Assembly (NCBI RefSeq): GCF_028747805.1
Contig: NZ_CP114887.1
Location: 2,969,501-3,033,500, forward strand
From: Solibacillus daqui
Lineage (GTDB): Bacteria > Bacillota > Bacilli > Bacillales_A > Planococcaceae
Direction of reading: 5' to 3'
Length of the DNA: 64,000 nucleotides
Shown: positions 46,203 to 55,735 of the stretch, one piece after another
Position numbering within the stretch: position 1 is the stretch's first letter
Layout of the letters: the number at the start of each line of letters is the position of its first letter
The notes under the pieces: model-generated
Seen by the model: only the letters and a program-made list of their open reading frames with translations
Told to the model about the DNA's origin: nothing
Databases searched by the model: none
Translations under genes and position numbers: made by a program

Positions 46203-47066
46203 TTAAAAGATGATTTTTGCTTGTTTTGAACGCTCTAGACGATCGGTAATTTCTTTACCTGTCGCGTCCCATTGAATCATGCGATAGTAAGCATCATGAT
46301 AGAAAATAAAGCGGTAGTTATTCGCTAATGCTTCCTTTAGAATCTTTTCTTTCGCAAACACACTTGTCATTGGATAATCATCATACGCTAATACCCAAAG
46401 CGGGTTTTGGTGGGCATGTGTTGGCATTATATCTGCCATGTGTAGCGCTACTTCTCCATTTTGCTCAAGGCGAATGACTGCATGTCCATCACTATGACCA
46501 CCTGTATGGATCATTGTAATGCCAGGCGCGACTTTTAGCTCACCATCAAACGGTTTTACTAAATGCTGCACAGGCTCCCAATTGTCCTTCCAGTACGTAT
46601 TTTTAGAGCGTAAATTTGGCTGACGCATTTCATCCCATTCAGTTTGCGTCACGAAAATGTCTGCATTCGGAAATACCGGCACAAGCTGTTCGCCTTGCCA
46701 TTTCGTTAAGCCCCCTGCATGGTCAAAGTGTAAGTGTGTCATTAAAATCGCATCGATATCGCCAGGTGTCATGTCGAGTTCGGCTAGGCTTTGTTCGATT
46801 GTTGATTCTTCCGAAACACCAAAATTGCGAAGCTGCTTTTCATTTAACTTCCCAGCACCAACGCCAGAATCGATTAAATAATTTTTCCCTTCGTATTGAA
46901 GTAGAATCGGCTCACAAGGTAATTCAATTTGGTTTAACTCATTCACTGGATATTTGCGTGACCACAGTGCTTTTGGCACTACCCCAAACATTGCCCCGCC
47001 ATCTAGTGCTGTGACACCCCCATCTAACCAAGTTAGTGTCATGTTGTGAAATTCAAAACGATCCAT
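46203..47066 (-). CDS. ytnP: YtnP, metallo-beta-lactamase-fold hydrolase
   Basis: 287 aa from ATG 47066, after GGGGGATGGATTA. Zinc motif [12 protein letters not shown] (HxHxDH) with later H and D ligands in HTGGHSDGH and HMADIMPTH. In B. subtilis YtnP is a lactonase that interferes with streptomycete signalling; the same activity is inferred here. Lies 24 bp after trmB, same strand. Confidence 0.9.
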   Translation of the reverse strand: MDRFEFHNMTLTWLDGGVTALDGGAMFGVVPKALWSRKYPVNELNQIELPCEPILLQYEGKNYLIDSGVGAGKLNEKQLRNFGVSEESTIEQSLAELDMTPGDIDAILMTHLHFDHAGGLTKWQGEQLVPVFPNADIFVTQTEWDEMRQPNLRSKNTYWKDNWEPVQHLVKPFDGELKVAPGITMIHTGGHSDGHAVIRLEQNGEVALHMADIMPTHAHQNPLWVLAYDDYPMTSVFAKEKILKEALANNYRFIFYHDAYYRMIQWDATGKEITDRLERSKQAKIIF

Positions 47067-47090
47067 TAATCCATCCCCCAAATCATCTTA

Positions 47091-47738
47091 TTATTTTGTT
47101 TTAAATTGAGATTCTAATCGATAAATCGGCTGACCTTTTTTCGAGAATTTTTCCTCGTACTCAGTCATGACGTTATCTTCTGGCATGTTTACGTGTAAAT
47201 CTAATGAAACATAATTTAGAGACATTCCATAAGCGTTCATGCTCACTAATGAATATTCAAAAAGACCACGGTTATCCGTTTTGAAATGGATTTCCCCGTT
47301 ATCGACTAAAACATTTTCATAAAGCTTCAAGAAGTTTTCATGTGTTAAACGACGTTTCGCATGACGCACTTTTGGCCATGGATCTGAGAAGTTTAAATAC
47401 ACACGGTCTACATCATTTTTAGCAAAGAATTTTTCTAAGTCTTCACCATTTACTTTTAGTAGACGCAAATTAGAAGGTTTGTTTGCTGCTTCGATTTTTT
47501 CTAAAGCACAAACAATAACACTATCAAATAATTCAATACCGATATAGTTGATATCTGGATTTTGCTGGGCCATACCTAACACGAATTGCCCTTTTCCTGT
47601 TCCTACTTCTATATGTACAGGATTATTGTTGCCAAATACTTCATGCCATTTGCCTTTATAATCTTCTGGGTTTGGCAAAATCACATCTGAATGTTGTGCA
47701 ATATATTCTGCCGCCCAAGGTTTATGCTTTAATCTCAC
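47091..47738 (-). CDS. trmB: tRNA (guanine-N7-)-methyltransferase TrmB
   Basis: 215 aa. SAM-dependent methylation of G46 in tRNA. SAM site [17 protein letters not shown]; catalytic [20 protein letters not shown]. The start codon is GTG, 8 nt after GAGG. Upstream separation from ytlR by a repeat suggests its own promoter. Confidence 0.95.
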   Translation of the reverse strand: MRLKHKPWAAEYIAQHSDVILPNPEDYKGKWHEVFGNNNPVHIEVGTGKGQFVLGMAQQNPDINYIGIELFDSVIVCALEKIEAANKPSNLRLLKVNGEDLEKFFAKNDVDRVYLNFSDPWPKVRHAKRRLTHENFLKLYENVLVDNGEIHFKTDNRGLFEYSLVSMNAYGMSLNYVSLDLHVNMPEDNVMTEYEEKFSKKGQPIYRLESQFKTK

Positions 47739-47782
47739 TGATATATCCTCATTTCTTTTGTAACATCCTCTACATTATAACA

Positions 47783-47874
47783 TCAATTACGACTTGGCGT
47801 AATTGAGTCTGGATTCTGCTTTGAGCTCTCGCAAAGAACTCCTTTCCGAATCCATGGCATCCACCGGAGGCTTT
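47783..47874. repeat. Dispersed intergenic repeat, copy B
   Basis: CAATTAC..CTTGGCGTAA, GGATTC / GAATCC, GAGCTCTCG, AAGAACTC, CATCC..GGAGGCTT. Same motif order as 13513-13602. Confidence 0.6.
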
Positions 47875-47879
47875 AACTG

Positions 47880-48800
47880 TTATTTTGCTAATTGCCACGC
47901 TTTTTCGATTACCGTAATAGCAATCTTGTTGTTACTTTCAAGGAGAAGTTGGTTTTCGCCATCTGCATGCGCCATTACGGAGTCGCTAAACTCAAGCTCA
48001 AGCGCTATCGTTTCAAACTGATAAACTTCTTTTAATCGCGTATGCTTTGCAAAAAACACACTACCAAAAAGGAATAACAATTTCCACTTTGATAAATTCG
48101 AAACAACCGTTACTTCTAATTTTCCATCAGAAGTATTTGATTGCGGAGATATATTCATACCTCCTCCAAAATACGGCTGATTACTAACGGTAGCAAACCA
48201 TACATTTTGAAATCGCTGCTGATTGCCATTCTGTTTCACGGTTAATTGAAACGGTTTAAAGGTAAACAGTGCATAAACGACAAAATACGGATAGATTAAT
48301 TTTCCAATACTCCATTTATTTAGCTTTTTCTTTAGCTGTGATTCATTAGCCGTGTTCGCTACAAGTGCATCAAAGCCTACACCGAAATTATTAACGAATA
48401 ATTTTGATGCTCCATTTATTTGTGCAATACCGTAATCATGCACTGACGTTTCTATAGTAGCAACAAACTGCTCAAGTTGTTGTACATTTGCAAAAGCTGT
48501 ATAGCCTCGTGCAAAATCATTACCCGAGCCTGCTGCAATTGCTCCAATATATACATTTTCTACATTTGCCGCGCCGTTTAACACTTCATGTACTGTTCCA
48601 TCCCCACCAATTGCAACGATACATACCGGCAGCTCTTTTGTTGCAAGCTTTGCAATGTCCTGTGCGAGTACAAATGTGTGCCCCACGTACTGTGTTTCAT
48701 GCAGTTCATACGGAAACGAGAGCTGCTGATTAAACTGCAACCAACGCTTTTTGGCACGTCCATTCCCAGCATTCGGATTTAAAATAAAATGAACATGCAT
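47880..48800 (-). CDS. ytlR: Diacylglycerol/lipid kinase family protein (YtlR-like)
   Basis: 306 aa. Kinase catalytic domain with NPNAGNGRAKKRW, the nucleotide motif AIGGDGTVHEVLNG and GAIAAGSGNDFARG. Likely phosphorylates a lipid or other acceptor at the membrane. It starts 3 bp before the upstream gene's stop, hence coupled to the NERD-like gene. Confidence 0.88.
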   Translation of the reverse strand: MHVHFILNPNAGNGRAKKRWLQFNQQLSFPYELHETQYVGHTFVLAQDIAKLATKELPVCIVAIGGDGTVHEVLNGAANVENVYIGAIAAGSGNDFARGYTAFANVQQLEQFVATIETSVHDYGIAQINGASKLFVNNFGVGFDALVANTANESQLKKKLNKWSIGKLIYPYFVVYALFTFKPFQLTVKQNGNQQRFQNVWFATVSNQPYFGGGMNISPQSNTSDGKLEVTVVSNLSKWKLLFLFGSVFFAKHTRLKEVYQFETIALELEFSDSVMAHADGENQLLLESNNKIAITVIEKAWQLAK

Positions 48801-48802
48801 CG

Positions 48803-49813
48803 CTAGTTTTCCTTATTCTCCGTACTTTCTGTATTCCAAATATCACGGTGGAAGGACGTCGTTTGAACATTATTTAAAATAGATTGTGCCGCGCGTATTT
48901 GCATATGCTTCATCGGGGAAACTGAGCGTCTTAATTGCTCCATCCACTCAGGAAAATTACGCTTGTCTACTAATTGCGTACCATACATTGTACCTGGATA
49001 ATCGAAATATCCATTACGTGTTAACAATACTTTTTTAATCGACATTTCAGTTCCACTTTGGATAAACAATTGCTCCAGTAACTTTTCCATACGATTCAAT
49101 TGAATTAATGGGCTTAATACTTTTTTGTCATTTTTGCCAACCTTCTTCATCCAAAAACGCTCACTATTTGCAATATAAACGGCCTGTTCTTCTTGTTCAA
49201 GCACTGTAATACATAAGCATTCTGTTGGCGTTAAAATAATAATATCCAGTTCAATCGGTGCCTTTTTCACACGAATTATCGGATAATAAAAAATCAAATA
49301 ATTATCTGGTAGTGTTTGTAACATCGCCCGTAGCAATGTATCACGCATATATTTCGGATCAACATATGATCTTTCACGTAGCGTTGAGCTTGCCCATTTC
49401 ATCTGAAAATGGAAAAATTGATCAATAAACATCTTTTTTAATTCTTCTAATGTATTGGGCTCATAAATAATATTTGGTTCAAAAATTAATGTTGTATCTT
49501 CTTCTGGAATTTGATCTTCAACAGCCCACTCACTCGAGATATTCACTGTTTCTATTTCTTCACTTTCTTGTACTATAACTTTTTCTTTTTTACTAAACGG
49601 AAAGAATTTTTGAAAAAATGTTCGGCTTTTTTCTTCCTGCAGTAAGGGATCTTCATCAATATGTTCCCATCGTTCGATTACTTCACCTGTCTGCCATTGT
49701 TGCTTGACACGTTCCCACTGATTTTGTTTTAATCGCATAAACTGTGTCGGGTAACGCGACAAATCAATTTGATAGCGTGAAATATAATCTTGAAGTTTAA
49801 CTAATTGAGCCAT
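48803..49813 (-). CDS. NERD-like domain protein
   Basis: 336 aa soluble protein. N-terminal about 140 residues are helical and charged with an acidic stretch. The central part (PIELDIIILTPTECLCITVL, then SERFWMKKVGKNDKKV and LNRMEKLLEQLF) resembles a NERD (nuclease-related) fold: an acidic core strand followed by conserved Lys and Leu-rich helix. Catalytic residues are not certain. Upstream is a terminator, so it starts the unit with ytlR. Confidence 0.6.
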   Translation of the reverse strand: MAQLVKLQDYISRYQIDLSRYPTQFMRLKQNQWERVKQQWQTGEVIERWEHIDEDPLLQEEKSRTFFQKFFPFSKKEKVIVQESEEIETVNISSEWAVEDQIPEEDTTLIFEPNIIYEPNTLEELKKMFIDQFFHFQMKWASSTLRERSYVDPKYMRDTLLRAMLQTLPDNYLIFYYPIIRVKKAPIELDIIILTPTECLCITVLEQEEQAVYIANSERFWMKKVGKNDKKVLSPLIQLNRMEKLLEQLFIQSGTEMSIKKVLLTRNGYFDYPGTMYGTQLVDKRNFPEWMEQLRRSVSPMKHMQIRAAQSILNNVQTTSFHRDIWNTESTENKEN

Positions 49814-49873
49814 TGTATCGTCTCCTAAATTGTAACCTTATGTTTATTAAGTTATATTTTACAGGTAATTGAC

Positions 49874-49910
49874 AAAAAAAAATAGCAGATTGCGTGATTG
49901 CAACCTGCTA
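49874..49910 (-). terminator. Terminator of dat
   Basis: TAGCAGGTTGC / GCAATCTGCTA stem followed by T9 on the minus strand. Confidence 0.88.
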
Positions 49911-49929
49911 GCACCTTTTTCAATTCTTA

Positions 49930-50781
49930 TTATGCATTAATGCCTTTAGGAATCTTTGTTTCAAATTGGGCTTGTAATTTGCGTGTCCATTCGCCCGGCG
50001 TACCATTTCCAATTGCCTTACCATCTATGTCAATGATTGGTGTCACTTCAGAAGTTGTTGATGAAACAATTGCTTCATCCATTGCCAGTAACTGCTCTTT
50101 TGTCATTGCTTCTTCCTTAACAGACATACCGATTTCAGTTGCACATGTTAAAAGTACTTGGCGTGTAATACCATTTAAAATTAAGTTATTTGCTGGATGC
50201 GTGTATAATACTCCATCTTTTATGCCGTAAATATTTGAAGATGATCCTTCTGTAATCGTTTCACCACGGTGTAAAATCGCTTCGTAGCACCCTTTTTCAT
50301 GTGCTTCTTGTTTTGCAAGCACTGCACCTAGTAAATTAAGTGATTTAATGTCGCATCGTAACCAACGGATATCTTCTACAAATGTCGCTTTTACGCCATT
50401 TTCAAAGTTTGCCACTGGACGTGGATTTTCTTTTGTATTCCCCGTAATTACTGGTTTTACGTCATCTCCAGGGAAAATGTGATTTCGTGGGCAAGCACCG
50501 CGCGTAATTTGGAAGTATACATGACCAGTGTCGACATTATTGGCTTCTACTAACTGATGTAATAATTGATGTAACTTATCTTTTGTATACGGAATTGCGA
50601 TACGAATTTTTTCTGCGCTCGCATAAAAACGATCAATATGCTCAGTAGCTGTGAATAATTCACCATTATATACTTTTACTACTTCATATACACCATCACC
50701 AAATTGGTAACCACGGTCTTCCTTATCAATTACTATTTCATCATTTTTCACGATTTGATCATTTAATAAACTATAGCTCAT
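49930..50781 (-). CDS. dat: D-amino-acid aminotransferase
   Basis: PLP fold-type IV enzyme of 283 aa from ATG 50781 (AAAGGTGG upstream). Active lysine K146 in DIKSLNLLGAVLAKQ, as in the Bacillus sp. YM-1 enzyme; EGSSSNIYG and STTSEVTPI. Makes D-Glu/D-Ala for peptidoglycan. It follows pepV closely (24 bp), probably one operon. Confidence 0.93.
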   Translation of the reverse strand: MSYSLLNDQIVKNDEIVIDKEDRGYQFGDGVYEVVKVYNGELFTATEHIDRFYASAEKIRIAIPYTKDKLHQLLHQLVEANNVDTGHVYFQITRGACPRNHIFPGDDVKPVITGNTKENPRPVANFENGVKATFVEDIRWLRCDIKSLNLLGAVLAKQEAHEKGCYEAILHRGETITEGSSSNIYGIKDGVLYTHPANNLILNGITRQVLLTCATEIGMSVKEEAMTKEQLLAMDEAIVSSTTSEVTPIIDIDGKAIGNGTPGEWTRKLQAQFETKIPKGINA

Positions 50782-50804
50782 TAATTTTACCACCTTTTAT
50801 TTAA

Positions 50805-52199
50805 TTATTTCGTTGCTAATTTTACAATAGCTTCCGCATAAATTGCAGCAGCCTTTACTAAATTTTCTACTACAACAAACTCATTTGCTTGGTGTGCTAC
50901 ATCTGGTTCACCAGGGAATAACATCCCAAACGCCACACCTTTTTTCATAACACGCGCATACGTACCGCCACCTGTAGATAGTGGTTTGCGGAAATCCCCG
51001 CTATATTTGCGGTACACTTCCATTAATGTTTGTACTAGTTCATCATCCTCACTTACATAGTGTGGCTTTGAATTACCCGCTACATCTAATGTAAATGCAT
51101 CTTGTTGCAATAAGCCTTGCGCTGCTGTCATTTTTTCTTCAAATGGATAAGTAACAGAGTATCGCATGCTTACTTCAATGACTGCACCATTTTCAGTGAA
51201 CGACACAATACCTGGATTTAGTGTAGTTGGGCCTGACATATCATCTTTAAAGTTTAGCTGTAGCGCTGAACCATAGCAATCCCCGTCAAATAGCTTGACT
51301 GTAAAATCAACAAATGCCTTCGCTTCTGTTGTTGTCACAACGCTTTGTAAAAACTTCGCTAAATACACCGCTGCGTTTCGTCCTTTTTCTGGCTCCATCG
51401 CATGCGCTGATTTACCTTTAATCGTAATTATAATCGTATCGCCCTGTTCAATGAAAGAGCCTTCAACATTATTTTTTTCTAAAAATGCTTGAAAATTCCC
51501 ATTTGAGTTAGCATCAATACATTTTAGGATTGCCACTGCTTCATCTGGCACCATATTTATACGATTACCTGCTTTAAATGAAATAAGCTGTTCATTTGCT
51601 GACGGCTTTTCTTTGCCCGCGAATACTAAATGCGCAATGCCTTTTTCTGCATTAATCAGTGGGAAATCTGCATCTGGTGCAAATCCAATTGTCGGCATCT
51701 CTTCTTTCTTAAAATAGCGGTCCACACATCGGAAGCCGCTTTCTTCATCTGTACCGATAATCATACGCACACGCTTGTTTAATTCAATTCTCTCGTCTTG
51801 AATCATCTTCATTGCGAGCCATGCTGCTATCGTTGGTCCCTTATCATCAATAGCTCCACGGCCATATAGCTTTCCATCGGCAACTTGCCCTGCAAAAGGT
51901 GGGTAGGTCCAAGTACTGGAATCACCAGCCGGTACAACATCTACGTGGCAAAGGACACCGATTAACTCGTCCCCTTCGCCCATTTCAATATGTCCCGCCA
52001 TATGATCAACATCTTTTGTTTTCATGCCTTGTTGCTGTCCTTTAGCAAGCATAAAATCCAGTGCCGCACGAGGCCCCGGTCCAAACGGCATCTCGTTAGA
52101 CGTATGCTGTTCATCTAAAATACTTTCAATTTGAATTAGTTGCTGTAATTCATTTATAAGTTCCTCTTGTCTCGCCTCGGCAATTTTTAGCCAGTCCAT
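50805..52199 (-). CDS. pepV: M20 family dipeptidase PepV
   Basis: 464 aa from ATG 52199 after GAGGTGC. Zinc ligands in VLCHVDVVPAGD, GRGAIDDKGP, GTDEESGFRC. A lid domain is inserted in the middle; C-terminal STGGGTYARVM and ends with EFVVVENLVKAAA. Cleaves dipeptides in the cytoplasm. TTGACA at 52243-52238 is a plausible -35. Confidence 0.93.
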   Translation of the reverse strand: MDWLKIAEARQEELINELQQLIQIESILDEQHTSNEMPFGPGPRAALDFMLAKGQQQGMKTKDVDHMAGHIEMGEGDELIGVLCHVDVVPAGDSSTWTYPPFAGQVADGKLYGRGAIDDKGPTIAAWLAMKMIQDERIELNKRVRMIIGTDEESGFRCVDRYFKKEEMPTIGFAPDADFPLINAEKGIAHLVFAGKEKPSANEQLISFKAGNRINMVPDEAVAILKCIDANSNGNFQAFLEKNNVEGSFIEQGDTIIITIKGKSAHAMEPEKGRNAAVYLAKFLQSVVTTTEAKAFVDFTVKLFDGDCYGSALQLNFKDDMSGPTTLNPGIVSFTENGAVIEVSMRYSVTYPFEEKMTAAQGLLQQDAFTLDVAGNSKPHYVSEDDELVQTLMEVYRKYSGDFRKPLSTGGGTYARVMKKGVAFGMLFPGEPDVAHQANEFVVVENLVKAAAIYAEAIVKLATK

Positions 52200-52399
52200 C
52201 AAAGCACCTCATTGTTAATTTATGGATTTTTAAAAAATGTCAAAATACTTTTATATTTCCTATGTATCATACTACTTAAAACATTCGCGAGTCCATTACT
52301 CTGTCGCTTGTGCAGCCTTTCATTTAGAAACATCAAAAAAGTTGAACACCGTAAATGCTCAATCCCTTTATTTTAAAGAACTATCCTCCATCCTCGACG

Positions 52400-52440
52400 C
52401 AAAAGGAGTGTACAAGAAGTAATTCTCGTACACCCTCTCT
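52400..52440 (-). terminator. Terminator of PTS-mupG operon
   Basis: AGgGTGTACgAGAA / TTCTtGTACACtCCT stem then TTTT on the minus strand. The rest of 52200-52444 holds the pepV promoter and no gene. Confidence 0.8.
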
Positions 52441-52444
52441 GTTA

Positions 52445-53527
52445 TTATTTTACAAAACCAAACGATTGCCATGGCTTAATATGTTGGAGTAGAAATTTTT
52501 CCTCCTCAACTATTGTTCCAACAATGTTTGTTGTCCCTTCATTTGGCATTTCTTTTAGGACAATTTGTAGCTCGCCTTTATAGCGAACATCCTCATTGTT
52601 ATCGATTGTCACATCGCCCATTTGTAATGGTCGAACCGTATGCGCCGGAAAGTCTTCCTGCTTAAATTTTACACGTGATTGTGTGCTACGAATCATATAT
52701 TCTGACACATCACCACGATTAAAATGGTACTCATCAAACACAATTGTTTCCTCGATAGGTGTGATACCTGTTGCAGGTTGGACTTGCAGCTCTAGTTTTT
52801 GACGATTTAATTTGCCAAGTGCTTGCAATTCCTGCTCAGAAGCAAACATATTGCCAATAATTAAATCATCTATTAAGCAGGTATTCCACAAATCCTTCGC
52901 CTGTACAGTGATTGGTAAATGACGGTGTTCCTCCAACGTTGGCAGGCCATACAGCGTCTCTTCCCACGGTCCAAACCTCCCGTGTTGCGAGCTAATCATT
53001 GCAGCTGTACGAATATTTTGCGCTTTAAATAGTTGCGATGTTGTCAAAAAGTGCTGACGAGAAAGTGCTGTATATTTTCTTGGATAAAAATTATGACAGC
53101 CCAATAAATTATCTCGATTTGCCTCGTATGTCAAAATCGTTTCAACATACTTCGTTCCATTACTAATATTTAATTCTATTTTAATATTACTTTCATCAAG
53201 AGACATAAACGCTTCCTCTTGCCCGCTAAAGCCCATATCAAGACGTAAAGCTGATACATGAAATTGTTCTTTAAAATAACCGACATCGCGATACGTTTTC
53301 CCTAATTCCTGAAAAACGGACGGCGCAATATCTGCGGAAATATCAAAGCCCAAATTTTTGGCAAATACATTGACTTGTTGTAGCTTGTTCAGTTCTTGTT
53401 CATTTGTTAATGACATCAAGCATGTAAACATTCGATTGAAACCGTTTTGATGTGCAAGCTGAATGTAGTTCTGCAGCTCTTGTACTGTGCTATGCTGTGG
53501 ATAAACAGCAATTCCAAGCCTTCTCAT
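52445..53527 (-). CDS. mupG: MupG-type 6-phospho-N-acetylmuramidase (DUF871)
   Basis: 360 aa from ATG 53527 after GGAGGGAATGCA. N-terminal TIM-barrel (LGIAVYPQHSTVQELQNYI, FTCLMSLTNE, LDMGFSGQEE, IELNISNGTKYVE, GCHNFYPRKYTALS), then a small C-terminal cyclophilin-like domain (about 245-360). MupG cleaves MurNAc-6P from disaccharide imported by a PTS. The gene follows a PTS EIIC by 17 bp, supporting this. No murQ or nagA intact in the window. Confidence 0.88.
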   Translation of the reverse strand: MRRLGIAVYPQHSTVQELQNYIQLAHQNGFNRMFTCLMSLTNEQELNKLQQVNVFAKNLGFDISADIAPSVFQELGKTYRDVGYFKEQFHVSALRLDMGFSGQEEAFMSLDESNIKIELNISNGTKYVETILTYEANRDNLLGCHNFYPRKYTALSRQHFLTTSQLFKAQNIRTAAMISSQHGRFGPWEETLYGLPTLEEHRHLPITVQAKDLWNTCLIDDLIIGNMFASEQELQALGKLNRQKLELQVQPATGITPIEETIVFDEYHFNRGDVSEYMIRSTQSRVKFKQEDFPAHTVRPLQMGDVTIDNNEDVRYKGELQIVLKEMPNEGTTNIVGTIVEEEKFLLQHIKPWQSFGFVK

Positions 53528-53544
53528 TGCATTCCCTCCATGCA

Positions 53545-54816
53545 CTAATCCACTTTTTGCTCGCTATTTTTCACTGACATACGATTCGCCATTGCGATAA
53601 ATGGTAAATAGATTAACACCGAAATTACGATGAGCACTAAACTTAATACCGCGCCACTCCAATGCTGAGTTACTAATAAACCATTTAAAACTGGAGGTAT
53701 TGTCCAAGGCGCAACAACTGTTGCTACAGGGACCAGCCCCAATTTTGTAACGAAGTACGCAATCGATACATTGACCATCGGCGTTAAAATAAACGGAATA
53801 AATAAAATTGGATTTAATACAATCGGAAGTCCGAATAGTAACGGTTCATTAATATTGAATAGACCTGGTGCTGCGGAGAGCTTTCCGACCGTACTGTATT
53901 GTTTGTTCTTTCTTGCAAATATGAATATTGCGATAATTAAGGCGATTGTCGTTCCAGAACCACCCATATTAACGAATGCATCAAAGAATGGTTTGTTAAT
54001 AATATAAGGTGCTGCTTCTCCCGCTTGTAGTGCTGTTACGTTCTTTGCAATCGCGTCTGCATTAATAGTTTGCATGAACGGGTCAATAATATTTGCACCG
54101 TGCACACCTAATGTCCATAAAAACGCTGGAATAAATGCAAGGATTAATCCTGCTGTCCAAGTATTCGTTAAGCCCATGAACGGCTCTTGCACCGCTGCAT
54201 AAAACGACCCAATAATATCTGGCATTTCTAAAGTTACTGTAATAATTGTGCGAACAAGAGCAAAAATACTAATTGTAATAATTACTGGTAATAATGATGC
54301 AAATGATTTCGATACTGCTGGTGGTACACCATCTGGCATTTTAATTAACAGTTTGCTATTTCCAGATAATCGACAAAACAACTCAGAAGCAAGTAAAGAT
54401 ATAATAATGGCAATAAATATTCCGCCTGTACCTGTTGTTAAGCCTGTTAATCCACCTTCACCGAATGTACCAAATGTCATGTATGCGGCAAGTCCCATTA
54501 CCCCTGCCGCTAAGCTATCTTTACCATACCCCTTCGCCAAATTATAAGCGATTGTAAATGCAAGTAAAATGGACATCATTGCGAAGGTAGCGCTCCAAAC
54601 ATTTCCACCCCATTGCTTCCAATTGCCATCACCAAACACGGCATTCATCATGTTTTGATACAAATCAATTGGTAAATTATTAACTAATACTGCGAGTGAA
54701 CCTGCAATTGTCAGCGGCATAATCGCGATAAAGCCATCACGTACTGCAATTAAATGACGCTGATTTCCAATTCTTGCTGCTACTGGCACAAATTTTTCTT
54801 CTAAAAATTTGAACAT
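53545..54816 (-). CDS. PTS EIIC, Lac/cellobiose family
   Basis: 423 aa with about 8-10 transmembrane helices. It begins FKFLEEKFVPVAARIGNQRH and has LFNINEPLLFGLPIVLNPI, the substrate-site signature of the Lac family (NEP). Forms the translocation channel for a beta-linked or amino-sugar disaccharide. EIIB and EIIA are separate genes upstream. Given mupG and NagR-like operators, a muropeptide-derived sugar is the best-supported substrate, by inference. Confidence 0.92.
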   Translation of the reverse strand: MFKFLEEKFVPVAARIGNQRHLIAVRDGFIAIMPLTIAGSLAVLVNNLPIDLYQNMMNAVFGDGNWKQWGGNVWSATFAMMSILLAFTIAYNLAKGYGKDSLAAGVMGLAAYMTFGTFGEGGLTGLTTGTGGIFIAIIISLLASELFCRLSGNSKLLIKMPDGVPPAVSKSFASLLPVIITISIFALVRTIITVTLEMPDIIGSFYAAVQEPFMGLTNTWTAGLILAFIPAFLWTLGVHGANIIDPFMQTINADAIAKNVTALQAGEAAPYIINKPFFDAFVNMGGSGTTIALIIAIFIFARKNKQYSTVGKLSAAPGLFNINEPLLFGLPIVLNPILFIPFILTPMVNVSIAYFVTKLGLVPVATVVAPWTIPPVLNGLLVTQHWSGAVLSLVLIVISVLIYLPFIAMANRMSVKNSEQKVD

Positions 54817-54856
54817 AACAACCCAACCCCTTTACTTTTATAAGATGCATCTAAAA

Positions 54857-55183
54857 CTAGATGGTATTTCCCCCTAGACGTTCGTAAAGTTCAACCATTT
54901 CAATTGCTAAATCTCTAAATGTAATCGCATTCATCAAATGGTCTTGCGCATGAATTAATAGCATTGTCAGTTCGATTTTTTCCCCACTTGCTTCTTTTGT
55001 CAGTAACCCCGTTTGCGAATGATGGGCATTGATAAGCGCTTCATTTGCTAAGTTTATTTTTTCTTTTGCCTCAGTAATCTTTCCTGTTTTGGCAAGCTTC
55101 AATGCTTCCATACATTCACTTTTCGTATTTCCACTATGCACAATTAACCCCATCACTGCTTGTAACATATCGTTTTGATCCAC
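54857..55183 (-). CDS. PTS EIIA, Lac family
   Basis: 108 aa helical protein; phospho-His H78 in LLIHAQDHLMNAIT. GTG at 55183 chosen since it lies 8 nt after AAGGGG; the TTG at 55189 is too close. Upstream EIIB ends 15 bp before. Confidence 0.9.
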   Translation of the reverse strand: MDQNDMLQAVMGLIVHSGNTKSECMEALKLAKTGKITEAKEKINLANEALINAHHSQTGLLTKEASGEKIELTMLLIHAQDHLMNAITFRDLAIEMVELYERLGGNTI

Positions 55184-55197
55184 GGTCAAATCCCCTT

Positions 55198-55509
55198 CTA
55201 TCCAATAAGCTTTAATGCGTGATTTAATACATTGTCACCATTCATCATGCCGTAATCGACCATCGCAATTGTATCAATCGGAATGTTGTGGTCCCTATAC
55301 TTCTCTTCAAATGTAGATTTTAAATAACGAACTTGAGGACCTAGCAATAATACGTGCACATCCTCATTTGCTAAAACTTTATCTACTTCATTTTCAGCAA
55401 CTGCAAAAATATGTGCATCCACATTTTTCTCCTGTGCTACTTTTTGCATTTTTGAAACAAGTAAACTAGTACTCATACCAGCTACACAAACTAACATAAT
55501 ATTCTTCAT
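55198..55509 (-). CDS. PTS EIIB, Lac/cellobiose family
   Basis: 103 aa; phospho-Cys C8 in IMLVCVAGMSTSLLVSKM. First gene of EIIB-EIIA-EIIC-mupG. Strong AGGGGTG RBS. A cre-like site and a NagR-like operator lie in its promoter region. Confidence 0.93.
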   Translation of the reverse strand: MKNIMLVCVAGMSTSLLVSKMQKVAQEKNVDAHIFAVAENEVDKVLANEDVHVLLLGPQVRYLKSTFEEKYRDHNIPIDTIAMVDYGMMNGDNVLNHALKLIG

Positions 55510-55553
55510 TTAGCACACCCCTATTGTAATTATTGTTCTCTGATTTCGACTTA

Positions 55554-55603
55554 TGAAATCGCTTTCTTAAAAAGAGAATAGCATCTGTCGGTCTATACCA
55601 CAA
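55554..55603 (-). promoter_or_regulatory. PTS-mupG promoter with NagR-like operator and cre site
   Basis: -35 TTGTGG (55603-55598), 17 bp, -10 TATTCT (55580-55575). GGTCTATACCAC (55590-55601) covers the -35 and spacer and matches the GGTATAGAC-type operator seen at 60691. Downstream, TGAAATCGCTTTCT (55554-55567) fits the CcpA cre consensus except the last base, a position that would block elongation or initiation. Confidence 0.7.
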
Positions 55604-55650
55604 TATAATTTTTACATTACTTTCATTAATTACCATTAAATCTAAATGCC

Positions 55651-55706
55651 GGTCTATCGCAGTATTCCAATGAAAATCACCTTTCTATAACAACTGGTAT
55701 AGTCCA
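55651..55706. promoter_or_regulatory. Two further NagR-like half or full sites
   Basis: GGTCTATCGC at 55651-55660 (half conserved) and TGGTATAGTCCA at 55695-55706 (near-palindrome CTGG..CCAG). Lies between the PTS promoter and the end of the acetyltransferase gene. Confidence 0.45.
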
Positions 55707-55735
55707 GAAAAATCCGCAAATTTTTTTATGAATAT

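Noticed and set aside
46616-47014. 132-codon open frame opposite ytnP
   Set aside because: ytnP has the metallo-beta-lactamase motif on the minus strand; the plus frame has no RBS or recognisable domain.
52237-52422. 61-codon open frame between pepV and mupG
   Set aside because: No RBS; it runs into the operon terminator and covers the probable pepV promoter.
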